DNA of 8,056 bases from Chlamydia trachomatis (GCA_945877885.1 CAMCSI010000057.1:1-8056); one strand, 5' to 3'; shown: positions 1-6,224, counted from the stretch's first letter. A program made the numbers and translations. The notes: generated by a model not told the origin, from the letters alone.

Positions 1-53
1 TCACTTTTTTTTATTCTGTCCTACAATCGATCAAAGAATTTTTGAGTTTGTTA

Positions 54-572
54 ATGAAAGAAGGGCCCTATAAACGTTTTGACAAACAGGGTACTTTTCG
101 TGAAGAGGGGTATATCTTTAATGGAAAAGCGGAGTTTGAAAGAAAGAAATTTGATGGGGAAGGGATGTTGATCTGCTTAGAAAAGATGGCAGATGGAGTT
201 CGTCATGGGGAGTATAAAGTCTATAAAAATGAGCAGCTTTCCCGTGAAGGTATTTTTGTCAAAGGAATGCCTCATGGCCGTCACCTTTGTTATTACAAAG
301 GAAAGGTTGTCGATCTTCAGGAGTTTAATTATGGGAAAAAGTGTGGAATTTCTAAGATCTATGACGATTATGGGGTAAAAAGAGAGGAGATCATTTATAA
401 AGAAAATGATTTATTTGATAGGATAAGATTTGATGAGCTTGGTCAAAAGATTTATGAGGGGATCTTTCATGGGGATCGCTATATTGAAAAAGGATTCATG
501 GAAGGGAAAGAAATTTGGCAAAGGGAAGGGAAGATGGTAGATGGGATGATCGTATTTTTGGAGCAGGGATGA
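54..572 (+). CDS. MORN_2-repeat protein, possibly 5'-truncated by the window edge
   Basis: The protein (172 aa from ATG 54) is a run of degenerate repeats of about 20-25 residues built on a G-x-x-x-G-x-Y/F-x-x-Y theme, for example DGVRHGEYKVYKNEQLSREG, then KGMPHGRHLCYYKGKVVD and YGKKCGISKIYDDYGVKREE. This is the MORN_2 pattern, often auto-annotated as 'YwqK family antitoxin'. Such repeats form beta-hairpin arrays that bind proteins or lipids; no catalytic function can be assigned. No signal peptide or membrane segment is visible. The start is uncertain: the frame is open to the left edge from base 3, a TTG lies at 42, and ATG 54 has only a weak GAG at 44-46 upstream. The gene could begin outside the window. 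Its TGA overlaps the ATG of the DUF115 gene (ATGA, 569-572), which implies translational coupling and a shared operon. The repeat family is clear; the role is unknown. Confidence 0.75.
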   Translation: MKEGPYKRFDKQGTFREEGYIFNGKAEFERKKFDGEGMLICLEKMADGVRHGEYKVYKNEQLSREGIFVKGMPHGRHLCYYKGKVVDLQEFNYGKKCGISKIYDDYGVKREEIIYKENDLFDRIRFDELGQKIYEGIFHGDRYIEKGFMEGKEIWQREGKMVDGMIVFLEQG

Positions 573-2131
573 GTTTAAGAGAAAAATATCCAGAACTTGG
601 AACGATGGCCTTTTTTCTTAAAGGGGTGGAAGGGGATTATAAGCAGCATCAACCCATGCCTTTAACGATGGATGCTGAGATTTTGTTTGTCTTTGGTCTA
701 TTTCCTATTTCTGAAGATGTGAAACTTTTTATGCGGATTTTCGGCCATGCCGAGATTGTATTTTTAGTAGATACTCTTGCTGAATTATTGCATTTTTCTG
801 AACTTGGATTGGATGAGGGGTTTAATGATCAGAAAATTCATGTAAGGTGGAAGAGCGAAGAAATGGATGATGAGAGGTGGGCAGAGGAAATTGCTTTTAA
901 CTTTCCCTACGAAACAGCAAATTTTTTACAAAATGGATTAAAAGAGCCACGATTTATTCATTTGAAACATACCTTTTTAAGAAAGCTTCTCCTTGAGGCA
1001 AGTATCCATAAAGAATTGATCCATTATCCTTTACTTTGTAAAAATTTAGTTGCAAATATGCCGAGAATTTCGAAAAGCTTTGATATTGGTTTATGGAAGG
1101 ATGCATTTAAGGGAACCCCTGCTGTAATTGCAGGCGCTGGACCATCGTTAAGCGGGGCTAAAGATCAGCTTCATCTTATGAAAGAGAAAGCTTTGATTTT
1201 GGCAGGGGGCTCTACCATTACCGCTTTGGATCGGTTGGGAATTTCTCCCCATCTAGCTTTTGCTATTGATCCAAATAGTGAGGAATATGATCGATTAAGA
1301 ACTTCAAGAGCCTTTACAGCTCCCTTAATTTATACTAATCGAGTTCAAAAAGATATTTTTCGCTTTTTTGCGGCAGATACTGGTTACATAAGAACCGAAA
1401 CAGGTGGATTGTTTGAAGTCTTTATGGATGATAGACTTAAGATCAAAGACTATGGTATTTTAAAGCATTTATCTGAAGAGGCGCTATCTGTAACTACAAT
1501 TGCATTGATGGTAGCTATTTATTTAGGCTGTGATCCCATTTTTTTTGCAGGGGTCGATCTTGGCTTAAAAGGAAATAAGCGATACAGCGGAGATATTTTG
1601 GCCTCTTGGGAAAATAGTCTACATAAAGATCCATTACAGCAGACAAAATGGATGATGGAAAAAGATGTTATTGACGCTGTTGCAAAAGCTTATCCGGATA
1701 GATCATTTTACGATGCAACAGGTAATGGTCTTACATTCAAAGAAGTACCTGCAAAACCATTTTCTGAAAAAAGGTTTAAAGAAAAGGAAAATCTTGCCGG
1801 TAAGATTGAAAATTTAATCCTTGATTCAAAATTTGATATTACTGCTTATCAGGTGATTGAATCCTTAAAAGAGGTAAAGGATTCGTTAGATAACATGTGT
1901 GTGTTGATTCAAAATTATCTTTCAGGTCATTTATCTGAGACATTATTTCACTATGAAATAGAAGAAAATCTTTCGTATAAAATTTTTTTTAGAGGGATGG
2001 TTTTTGCCTTACAAAAACCTTTATTAAAAAAGTTAAGAGCTCAGGGAAAAGAGCATACGAAAGAAGAGCTTTCAAAAAGTATTTTCTCAAAAATATTAGA
2101 GGAAGCAATGAAACTTTCCTCAATAATCTAA
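569..2131 (+). CDS. DUF115 / MAF (MptE-like) domain protein
   Basis: The 520-aa protein carries the DUF115 (MAF_flag10, 6-hydroxymethylpterin diphosphokinase MptE-like) core. A nucleotide-binding-like loop AVIAGAGPSL lies at about residues 185-194, then ALILAGGSTITALDRLGISPHLAFAIDP (about 207-233) and a C-terminal half of the domain with TTIALMVAIYLGCDPIFFAGVDLG ending near residue 331. The N-terminal ~180 residues and a helical C-terminal tail (about 400-520, rich in K/E/L) are not assignable. In flagellated bacteria DUF115 proteins are motility accessory factors linked to nonulosonic-acid transfer onto flagellin; archaeal MptE makes a pterin diphosphate. Neither role is shown here, and no flagellar or folate gene is adjacent. 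I chose ATG 569 over an upstream TTG at 515 because it overlaps the previous stop as ATGA and has GGAG at 560-563 about 5 bases upstream. The GloB-like gene follows after 19 bp, so this looks operonic. Confidence 0.8.
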   Translation: MSLREKYPELGTMAFFLKGVEGDYKQHQPMPLTMDAEILFVFGLFPISEDVKLFMRIFGHAEIVFLVDTLAELLHFSELGLDEGFNDQKIHVRWKSEEMDDERWAEEIAFNFPYETANFLQNGLKEPRFIHLKHTFLRKLLLEASIHKELIHYPLLCKNLVANMPRISKSFDIGLWKDAFKGTPAVIAGAGPSLSGAKDQLHLMKEKALILAGGSTITALDRLGISPHLAFAIDPNSEEYDRLRTSRAFTAPLIYTNRVQKDIFRFFAADTGYIRTETGGLFEVFMDDRLKIKDYGILKHLSEEALSVTTIALMVAIYLGCDPIFFAGVDLGLKGNKRYSGDILASWENSLHKDPLQQTKWMMEKDVIDAVAKAYPDRSFYDATGNGLTFKEVPAKPFSEKRFKEKENLAGKIENLILDSKFDITAYQVIESLKEVKDSLDNMCVLIQNYLSGHLSETLFHYEIEENLSYKIFFRGMVFALQKPLLKKLRAQGKEHTKEELSKSIFSKILEEAMKLSSII

Positions 2132-2150
2132 ATGTGATATTGATGGGTGT

Positions 2151-2882
2151 ATGGAAAAAATTATAACAGATGATTGTTCTGAAGAAGGGGAGTTTTCCCT
2201 TTATCAGCTACGTGTTTTGGAAGATAATTACACCTATTTGCTTGTACAAAATGGTGTTTGCTTATCTATTGACCCAGGTGATGCAGAGCCTGTTGCAGCA
2301 GCCATAGAGGATATGGGACTTACCTTAGAGGCAATCTTAATTACCCATTGTGATGAAGATCATCTAAAAGGGGCAGCGCCATTGAAAGGGGATTCTAAAG
2401 TGCCAGTAATTGGTCCAAAGCATAAAGATCTTCCCTTTTTAGATCAGGAAGTTTGTGAAGGGGATGAACTTTCTTTAGGTCCATTTTCCATGGAAGTGAT
2501 TCATGCCCCAGGACACACCATGGAACATTTGATGTATTATTTCCCTGATCTAAAACTACTTTTTTGCGGAGATGTCCTTTTTCTTGGTGGATGTGGGAAA
2601 ATGTTTGAAGGAAATGAACACCATTATTTTCATGCGTTTGAAAAAATCAAAAAACTCCCAGCAGAGACAAGATTATTAACGGGTCATGATTATAATAAAA
2701 GAAATATTGCCTTTATCAAATTTTTAGATAAACATTTCTCTGAAAAAGATATGAAAGAAGGAGATCTTTTTCATACGCTCAAGCAAGAACTGAAGATAAA
2801 TCCTTTCCTAAAAGCTGATTCTCCTCAAAAATTTTTAGATATTTATGAAACACGAGAAGAATTTCGTGCAAATAATTTGTAA
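2151..2882 (+). CDS. gloB: GloB-like metallo-beta-lactamase-fold hydrolase (hydroxyacylglutathione hydrolase family) with altered zinc motif
   Basis: The 243-aa protein has the MBL fold and a glyoxalase II-type C-terminal region. Glyoxalase II hydrolyses S-D-lactoylglutathione in the cytosol. Visible elements are SIDPGDAEPV (about 38-47), the metal motif T65-H66-C-D68-E-D70-H71, HAPGHT with H122, FCGD with D141, GHDYNKRNIAF with H179, and a HAGH-like tail (ELKINPFLKADSP, then TREEF). The length is close to bacterial GloB (about 250 aa). The canonical THxHxDH motif reads THxDxDH here: the second metal-site His is Asp68, so metal content and activity may differ. Chlamydiae are not known to me as glutathione producers, so the substrate may be another thioester or persulfide. 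The start is ATG 2151 with only a weak upstream GATGGG. The last ~52 bases are repeated at 3849-3900, between the two downstream paralogs. The family call is strong; the enzyme identity is moderate. Confidence 0.78.
   Translation: MEKIITDDCSEEGEFSLYQLRVLEDNYTYLLVQNGVCLSIDPGDAEPVAAAIEDMGLTLEAILITHCDEDHLKGAAPLKGDSKVPVIGPKHKDLPFLDQEVCEGDELSLGPFSMEVIHAPGHTMEHLMYYFPDLKLLFCGDVLFLGGCGKMFEGNEHHYFHAFEKIKKLPAETRLLTGHDYNKRNIAFIKFLDKHFSEKDMKEGDLFHTLKQELKINPFLKADSPQKFLDIYETREEFRANNL
2851..2868 (+). promoter_or_regulatory. Small inverted repeat at the gloB 3' end, kept in the duplicate
   Basis: CACGA (2851-2855) and TCGTG (2864-2868) can pair. In RNA the stem extends to seven pairs with one G-U and a four-base loop. 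The same element recurs at 3873-3890 with the outermost pair lost (C to G). No T-run follows, so it is not a standard terminator. It may simply be gloB coding sequence, but its survival in the relic copy is notable. Confidence 0.3.
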
Positions 2883-2892
2883 ATTTTATAAA
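2863..2892 (+). promoter_or_regulatory. Possible orfA promoter
   Basis: TATAAA at 2887-2892 is a good -10-like hexamer. A weak -35-like TTCGTG (2863-2868) lies 18 bp upstream, inside the gloB 3' end. The duplicate upstream of orfB keeps the same arrangement (TTCGTG 3885-3890, GATAAA 3909-3914). That conservation is the main reason to list it; the -35 match is poor and AT-rich DNA gives chance hits. Confidence 0.3.
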
Positions 2893-2901
2893 GTATTTTC
2901 C

Positions 2902-2925
2902 GCTCTTTAAAATTTTGAGCAAGGA
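2902..2925 (+). promoter_or_regulatory. Hairpin directly upstream of the orfA ribosome binding site
   Basis: GCTC (2902-2905) can pair with GAGC (2917-2920), and the Shine-Dalgarno AAGGA (2921-2925, 6 bases before ATG 2932) follows at once. The orfB leader has the equivalent GCTCT (3924-3928) and AGAGT (3937-3941), followed by AAGGAG (3942-3947). The stem is short (4-5 bp), but pairing is kept although the bases of the 3' arm and loop have changed. Confidence 0.35.
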
Positions 2926-2931
2926 TAAAGT

Positions 2932-3825
2932 ATGAGTTTTTTTGTTACGCCGACAGTGTATGATGTTCGCTTTTTAATACAACATTTAAAACAAGATTAT
3001 AACCAAACTAAAAAGGTGCTAAAGAAATCATGGGATTGTAATAAAGTCTATGATTTATTTAAGTCCTCTTTATGGGTTTGTTTACATACAAATCAAACTA
3101 ATGGGCAAGACTATAAAGTCTATTTACATAAATTTACAGGGTGCAATCTAAAAGTTTTTGCTAAGCAGGTAAAGCCAGAATTAGATGAAACAAGAAGAAA
3201 GTTAGATGAGCATATAAAAAGATATGAGGATCTTCACATAGAAAGATTAACCCATAACGCTTTAGGCTTTCTTTCAAAAAAGGCATCAAAAGGATTAACT
3301 AACCTTCAAGATTTAACCATGAAAGTTTTTGAGGCTTATAGAAATGCTATTAAAATTATAGAGTTTTTACATACTATCGGCTATAAACATGGGGGAGAGG
3401 GAGCAAATTCTATGGCTATGAATAAAAAAGGATTTGTAGTCGCCAAAATACAAGCCTTGCTTCCTCCCTTAGCTTGGGAAGAGAAAGAGAATCACGGTAG
3501 TCATTTTTGTCGGAAAAGCACTCTTTTGCCATCTATTACAATGGGGGGTGTTGTCAATAAAACTGATGTAAAAGAGGGGGTCTTAATAGGTTTTGCTAAA
3601 GAAATACAAGAATATGTAAATCAATTAAAGTTTAATTTTCTCAAATTACCTTTTGGATTTATAGAGGACGAGCAAAAGATTGGTGAGATAGTAAAGATTT
3701 ATATTGATAGAGAGAAGAAAAATGGAATGATTACATATGATTTGAAAGAATCAATAGTTGAATGGTATAAACATTTACCTACTTTTGCTATTACTCAATA
3801 TTTGGCATCTAATGTAGCCGATTAA
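2932..3825 (+). CDS. Unrecognised protein, paralog A (orfA)
   Basis: This 297-aa protein is not one I recognise. It is about 55% identical by hand alignment to the product of the next gene (158 of about 283 aligned residues). The best-conserved blocks in the pair are the N-terminus (M-x-FF-x-TPTV), HKFTGCN (about 66-72), FLSKK, IGYKHGGEG (about 149-157), NKKGFV, AWEEK-x-N-x-GSHF-x-RKSTLLPSIT-x-GGVV (about 180-206), KLPFG and the C-terminal FAITQYLA-x-NV-x-D. It is Lys-rich, with no signal peptide or clear transmembrane segment. Compared with paralog B it has about 14 extra residues, mostly near 250-272. It starts at ATG 2932 behind a good AAGGA. It lies 49 bp after gloB, but a possible promoter precedes it. 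A lineage-specific cytosolic protein or secreted effector is conceivable; nothing here demonstrates either. Confidence 0.85.
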   Translation: MSFFVTPTVYDVRFLIQHLKQDYNQTKKVLKKSWDCNKVYDLFKSSLWVCLHTNQTNGQDYKVYLHKFTGCNLKVFAKQVKPELDETRRKLDEHIKRYEDLHIERLTHNALGFLSKKASKGLTNLQDLTMKVFEAYRNAIKIIEFLHTIGYKHGGEGANSMAMNKKGFVVAKIQALLPPLAWEEKENHGSHFCRKSTLLPSITMGGVVNKTDVKEGVLIGFAKEIQEYVNQLKFNFLKLPFGFIEDEQKIGEIVKIYIDREKKNGMITYDLKESIVEWYKHLPTFAITQYLASNVAD

Positions 3826-3848
3826 GTGATTTTTACAAGTTTTGCACG
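3826..3848 (-). pseudogene. Relic of the atoC 3' end
   Basis: On the minus strand this short stretch reads RAKLVKIT in the atoC frame, with its stop overlapping the orfA end exactly as the true atoC stop overlaps orfB. It differs from the real end (4807-4831) at three positions. It is a by-product of the tandem duplication, not a gene. Confidence 0.8.
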
Positions 3849-3903
3849 AAAAATTTTTAGATATTTATGAAAGACGAGAAGAATTTCGTGCAAATAATAT
3901 TTA
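3849..3903 (+). pseudogene. Relic of the gloB 3' end
   Basis: Positions 3849-3900 match the gloB end at 2827-2878 at 50 of 52 positions and still read KFLDIYERREEFRANNI in the gloB frame, followed by a TAG at the original stop position (gloB ends ...NNL then TAA). No start codon precedes it in that frame, so it is untranslated debris or a leader for orfB. Its strong preservation compared with the diverged coding regions suggests constraint or gene conversion. Confidence 0.85.
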
Positions 3904-3914
3904 GATTTGATAAA
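3885..3914 (+). promoter_or_regulatory. Possible orfB promoter within the gloB relic
   Basis: GATAAA (3909-3914) and TTCGTG (3885-3890) with an 18-bp spacer mirror the elements upstream of orfA. The -10 is weaker than the TATAAA of the other copy. This is listed because the surrounding duplicated leader is nearly unchanged. Confidence 0.25.
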
Positions 3915-3923
3915 GTATTTTTC

Positions 3924-3947
3924 GCTCTAATATTTAAGAGTAAGGAG
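3924..3947 (+). promoter_or_regulatory. Hairpin and ribosome binding site upstream of orfB
   Basis: GCTCT (3924-3928) pairs with AGAGT (3937-3941, first pair G-U) around an 8-base loop. The strong Shine-Dalgarno AAGGAG (3942-3947) follows immediately, 7 bases before ATG 3955. It is the counterpart of the hairpin at 2902-2920. It lacks a T-run, so it is not a terminator. Confidence 0.35.
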
Positions 3948-3954
3948 AAAATTT

Positions 3955-4806
3955 ATGGCATTTTTTATTACGCCAACTGTAGATCAGGTTAGTTCGTTAA
4001 TGGAAGAAATTAAGGGGGATTATTTTAACACTATAAAAGTGCTAAATGGAGCTTTTTCTCATAAAAGCCTATCCGCATTATTTCATTCACATTTGTGGGT
4101 AGAATTACACTCTAATCAAAATAATGGAAAAAGCTCTACAGCCTATGTCCATAAATTTACTGGATGTAATATAAAATTTTCTTTTGAAAACTATCAGCCA
4201 GAAGAAATGCGAGTAAAATTATTAGAACATGTAAATCGATATAAAAAACTTCAAATAGAACGTTTAAATAACAGTACATTAAAATTTCTTTCCAAAAAAG
4301 TCGCAGGTGGAATAACCAATCTTGAAAATTTAAGTTTTAGAGTTAAAGATGCTTACGTTAATGCTATTAACATCATAAAGTTTTTACAATCCATTGGCTA
4401 TAAACATGGAGGAGAAGGAAGTCAATCTAATGCTGCGAATAAGAAGGGATTTGTTATCAATAATTTACAAACCTTATTTTCTACTCCCGCTTGGGAAGAG
4501 AAACCAAATAAGGGTAGTCATTTTCGTCGGAAAAGCACTCTTTTGCCATCTATTACCCTGGGGGGTGTTGTGAATATAACTGATGTAACAGAAGGGGGGT
4601 TAATTGATTTTGCTAAAAAAATTCAGACATATGTAAACTGTTTAGCTATAGATATTTTCAAGTTACCTTTTGGATATGTTGAAAAAATCGATTTGGTAGA
4701 ACAAAAAATAATAGAAAATCACTCAGAAAATTCTATAATAGAGTGGTATAAAAATTTACCCCTCTTTGCTATTACTCAATATTTGGCATTCAATGTTTCT
4801 GATTAA
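3955..4806 (+). CDS. Unrecognised protein, paralog B (orfB)
   Basis: This 283-aa protein is the tandem paralog of the preceding gene, about 55% identical to it over its whole length with the same conserved blocks: FF-x-TPTV, HKFTGCN, FLSKK, IGYKHGGEG, NKKGFV, GSHF-RRKSTLLPSIT-x-GGVV, KLPFG and FAITQYLA. The family is unknown to me and no signal peptide or membrane helix is evident. The start at ATG 3955 is supported by AAGGAG at 3942-3947. Its TAA (4804-4806) overlaps the stop of the convergent atoC gene through a shared TTAA, so no bases remain between them for a terminator. Retention of both copies as intact frames despite many synonymous and amino-acid changes argues that both are expressed and selected. 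Confidence 0.85.
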   Translation: MAFFITPTVDQVSSLMEEIKGDYFNTIKVLNGAFSHKSLSALFHSHLWVELHSNQNNGKSSTAYVHKFTGCNIKFSFENYQPEEMRVKLLEHVNRYKKLQIERLNNSTLKFLSKKVAGGITNLENLSFRVKDAYVNAINIIKFLQSIGYKHGGEGSQSNAANKKGFVINNLQTLFSTPAWEEKPNKGSHFRRKSTLLPSITLGGVVNITDVTEGGLIDFAKKIQTYVNCLAIDIFKLPFGYVEKIDLVEQKIIENHSENSIIEWYKNLPLFAITQYLAFNVSD

Positions 4807-6101
4807 GTGATTTTTGAAAGTTTTGCTCGAAGGGTTTTAACGGTGATATTAAGAATTTGTGCTGCTTTGGATTTATTGTCAGCACATTCTTTAAGAGTTT
4901 GTAAAATTGCTGTGGCTTCAATTTGATCTAGAGTTTGATTTTTAGGTAAGAGGATATTTTCTTTAAAACGCCCCGTGCTTTGAAGATAGATATCCTCTGC
5001 TTTGATAATATCACCTGATACCATGATAGAAGATCTTTGGCAGATATTCATGAGTTCTCGAACATTTCCTGGAAAATGGTAGCCTAACAGTTTATCTCGA
5101 GCCTCAACCGATAAGATTTTAACTGATCGATCATTTTCTTTTGCCGCAACTTGTAGAAATCTTTCTGTTAATGGTAAAATATCCTCTTTTCTTTCTCTTA
5201 ATGGAGGGATAGCAATGGGGATTACATTTAAACGGTAGTATAAATCTTCTCGAAAATGCTTTTCAGAAATAGCCTCGAGCATATCGCGGTTTGAGGTTGA
5301 GATTAGCCTTACATCTACTTTTTTTGATTCAGTAGAGCCAATACGTTCAAATTCTTTTTCTTGGATGATACGTAACAGCTTTGCTTGCAGGGTGTAGGGA
5401 ACTTCAGAAATTTCATCAAGAAGGAGAGTGCCGGTATCTGCTATTTCAAAGCGGCCTTTTCTTGTTTGATAAGCTCCTGTAAAGGCTCCTTTTTCATGAC
5501 CAAAAAATTCTGATTCTACTAAAGTGTCGGCAATTGCAGCGCAGTTAACTTTAATAAAAGGCTTTTGCTTTCGAGGGGATAAGGCGTGTATCATCTTAGC
5601 GATTTCTTCTTTGCCACACCCTGATTCACCATGAATAAACACGTTTGCTCCACAAGAGGCGATTAAGCGCACCTCAGAGATCAACTTTTTCATCACATCG
5701 CTTTCAAATATAAAGGAGGGCGCTTTTTTTTCCTCACTTCTTTTTTCTAACAAAAGTTTGTTAAACATATTCTCAAGCTTATGTTTATCAAGTGGTTTGA
5801 TCATAAAATCGTAAATACCGAATCGAAGCGAATCACTTAATTTAACAACATTTTTTACTTCGGTAAGGACAATAATTTGAATAGGTAAGTTCATTTCATG
5901 AATGCTTGCAATCACATCACGGCCGTCCATGTCAGATAAAGAAAGTTCAATAAAAACCAGATCAAAGGGTTGTGCTTTAAGCATATCTAAGCCAGAGGCT
6001 CCCTTTTTAGTCCACTTTAACCCAAGAAAATGGCGATCTGTGAGCTCTTTAATAGCATCAAGATACGCAGAAGATCCATCTATAACTAAAACACTCTTCA
6101 T
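4803..6101 (-). CDS. atoC: AtoC/CtcC-like sigma-54-dependent response regulator with Glu at the phosphoacceptor site
   Basis: The 432-aa protein is an NtrC-class enhancer-binding activator that would remodel sigma-54 RNA polymerase using ATP. Domains in order are a receiver (about 1-115), an AAA+ domain (about 130-365) and a Fis-type helix-turn-helix (about 385-432, with NKSKAAQILNITVKTLRAKL). AAA+ landmarks are intact: Walker A GESGCGKE (158-165), GAFTGA (205-210, the sigma-54 contact loop), Walker B GTLLLDE (224-230), FREDLYYRLNV, and HFPGNVREL. In the receiver, T80 and K102 are kept, but the phospho-accepting Asp is E52 (DLVFIEL) and the N-terminal acidic pair is D8-G9. It may therefore be kinase-independent or constitutively active. 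No sensor kinase lies beside it in the window. ATG 6101 is the natural start; the Shine-Dalgarno is weak. As I recall, C. trachomatis CtcC lacks the C-terminal DNA-binding domain that is present here. Confidence 0.9.
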   Translation of the reverse strand: MKSVLVIDGSSAYLDAIKELTDRHFLGLKWTKKGASGLDMLKAQPFDLVFIELSLSDMDGRDVIASIHEMNLPIQIIVLTEVKNVVKLSDSLRFGIYDFMIKPLDKHKLENMFNKLLLEKRSEEKKAPSFIFESDVMKKLISEVRLIASCGANVFIHGESGCGKEEIAKMIHALSPRKQKPFIKVNCAAIADTLVESEFFGHEKGAFTGAYQTRKGRFEIADTGTLLLDEISEVPYTLQAKLLRIIQEKEFERIGSTESKKVDVRLISTSNRDMLEAISEKHFREDLYYRLNVIPIAIPPLRERKEDILPLTERFLQVAAKENDRSVKILSVEARDKLLGYHFPGNVRELMNICQRSSIMVSGDIIKAEDIYLQSTGRFKENILLPKNQTLDQIEATAILQTLKECADNKSKAAQILNITVKTLRAKLSKIT

Positions 6102-6224
6102 ATAAAGACTTGATTAAGTATTGTTATTTTTCATATATAACATTACATAATTAAATCATAATTAATTTAATAATCGATTCTTTTTTATAGGTTATACTTG
6201 TTTTGAAAGAAGATTTTTGCGATT
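6102..6224. other. Divergent AT-rich intergenic region between atoC and the lipoprotein gene
   Basis: These 123 bp hold the leaders of two divergently transcribed genes. The sequence is extremely AT-rich. I found no -24/-12 sigma-54 promoter (GG-N10-GC) and no convincing -35/-10 pair on either strand. TTATAC near 6192-6197 is a possible -10 for the + gene but lacks a good -35. GAAAGAAG at about 6205-6212 is the likely ribosome binding region for ATG 6225. Confidence 0.5.

Larger units (their letters stand above)
2827..3848 (+). repeat. Tandem duplication, unit 1 (gloB 3' end + orfA + copy of atoC 3' end)
   Basis: The unit starts in the gloB 3' coding end at AAAAATTTTTAG (2827), runs through orfA, and ends in a copy of the last bases of the convergent atoC gene (3826-3850). 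That copy matches 4807-4831 at 22 of 25 positions, and its reverse complement still reads RAKLVKIT-stop against RAKLSKIT-stop in atoC. The junction with unit 2 is at about 3848-3850, where the two ends share only AA, so the duplication looks microhomology-mediated or illegitimate rather than the product of a long flanking repeat. Confidence 0.85.
3849..4831 (+). repeat. Tandem duplication, unit 2 (gloB relic + orfB + genuine atoC 3' end)
   Basis: This is the second copy of the ~1 kb unit. It aligns with 2827-3850, starting at the same AAAAATTTTTAG and ending inside the atoC 3' coding end around 4831. It is about 40 bp shorter than unit 1, chiefly because orfB is 14 codons shorter. Similarity is very high at the 5' and 3' ends and in one internal block, and much lower elsewhere. 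Confidence 0.85.

Noticed and set aside
193..378. 61-aa + strand frame
   Set aside because: It is an out-of-frame shadow of the MORN-repeat gene.
515..568. Upstream TTG start for the DUF115 gene
   Set aside because: It would add 18 residues deep inside the MORN gene; ATG 569 has a ribosome binding site and the classic ATGA overlap.
3867..3993. Small ORF starting MKDEKNFVQIIF upstream of orfB (similar short frame at the gloB end)
   Set aside because: There is no ribosome binding site, the frame is the +1 shadow of the gloB tail, and the copy before orfA stops much earlier.
5902..6105. 67-aa + strand frame
   Set aside because: It is antisense to the atoC receiver domain, whose protein is clearly recognisable.
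6102..6224. Sigma-54 promoter for autoregulation of atoC or the lipoprotein gene
   Set aside because: No GG-N10-GC spacing with TGGCA/TTGC-like context was found on either strand.
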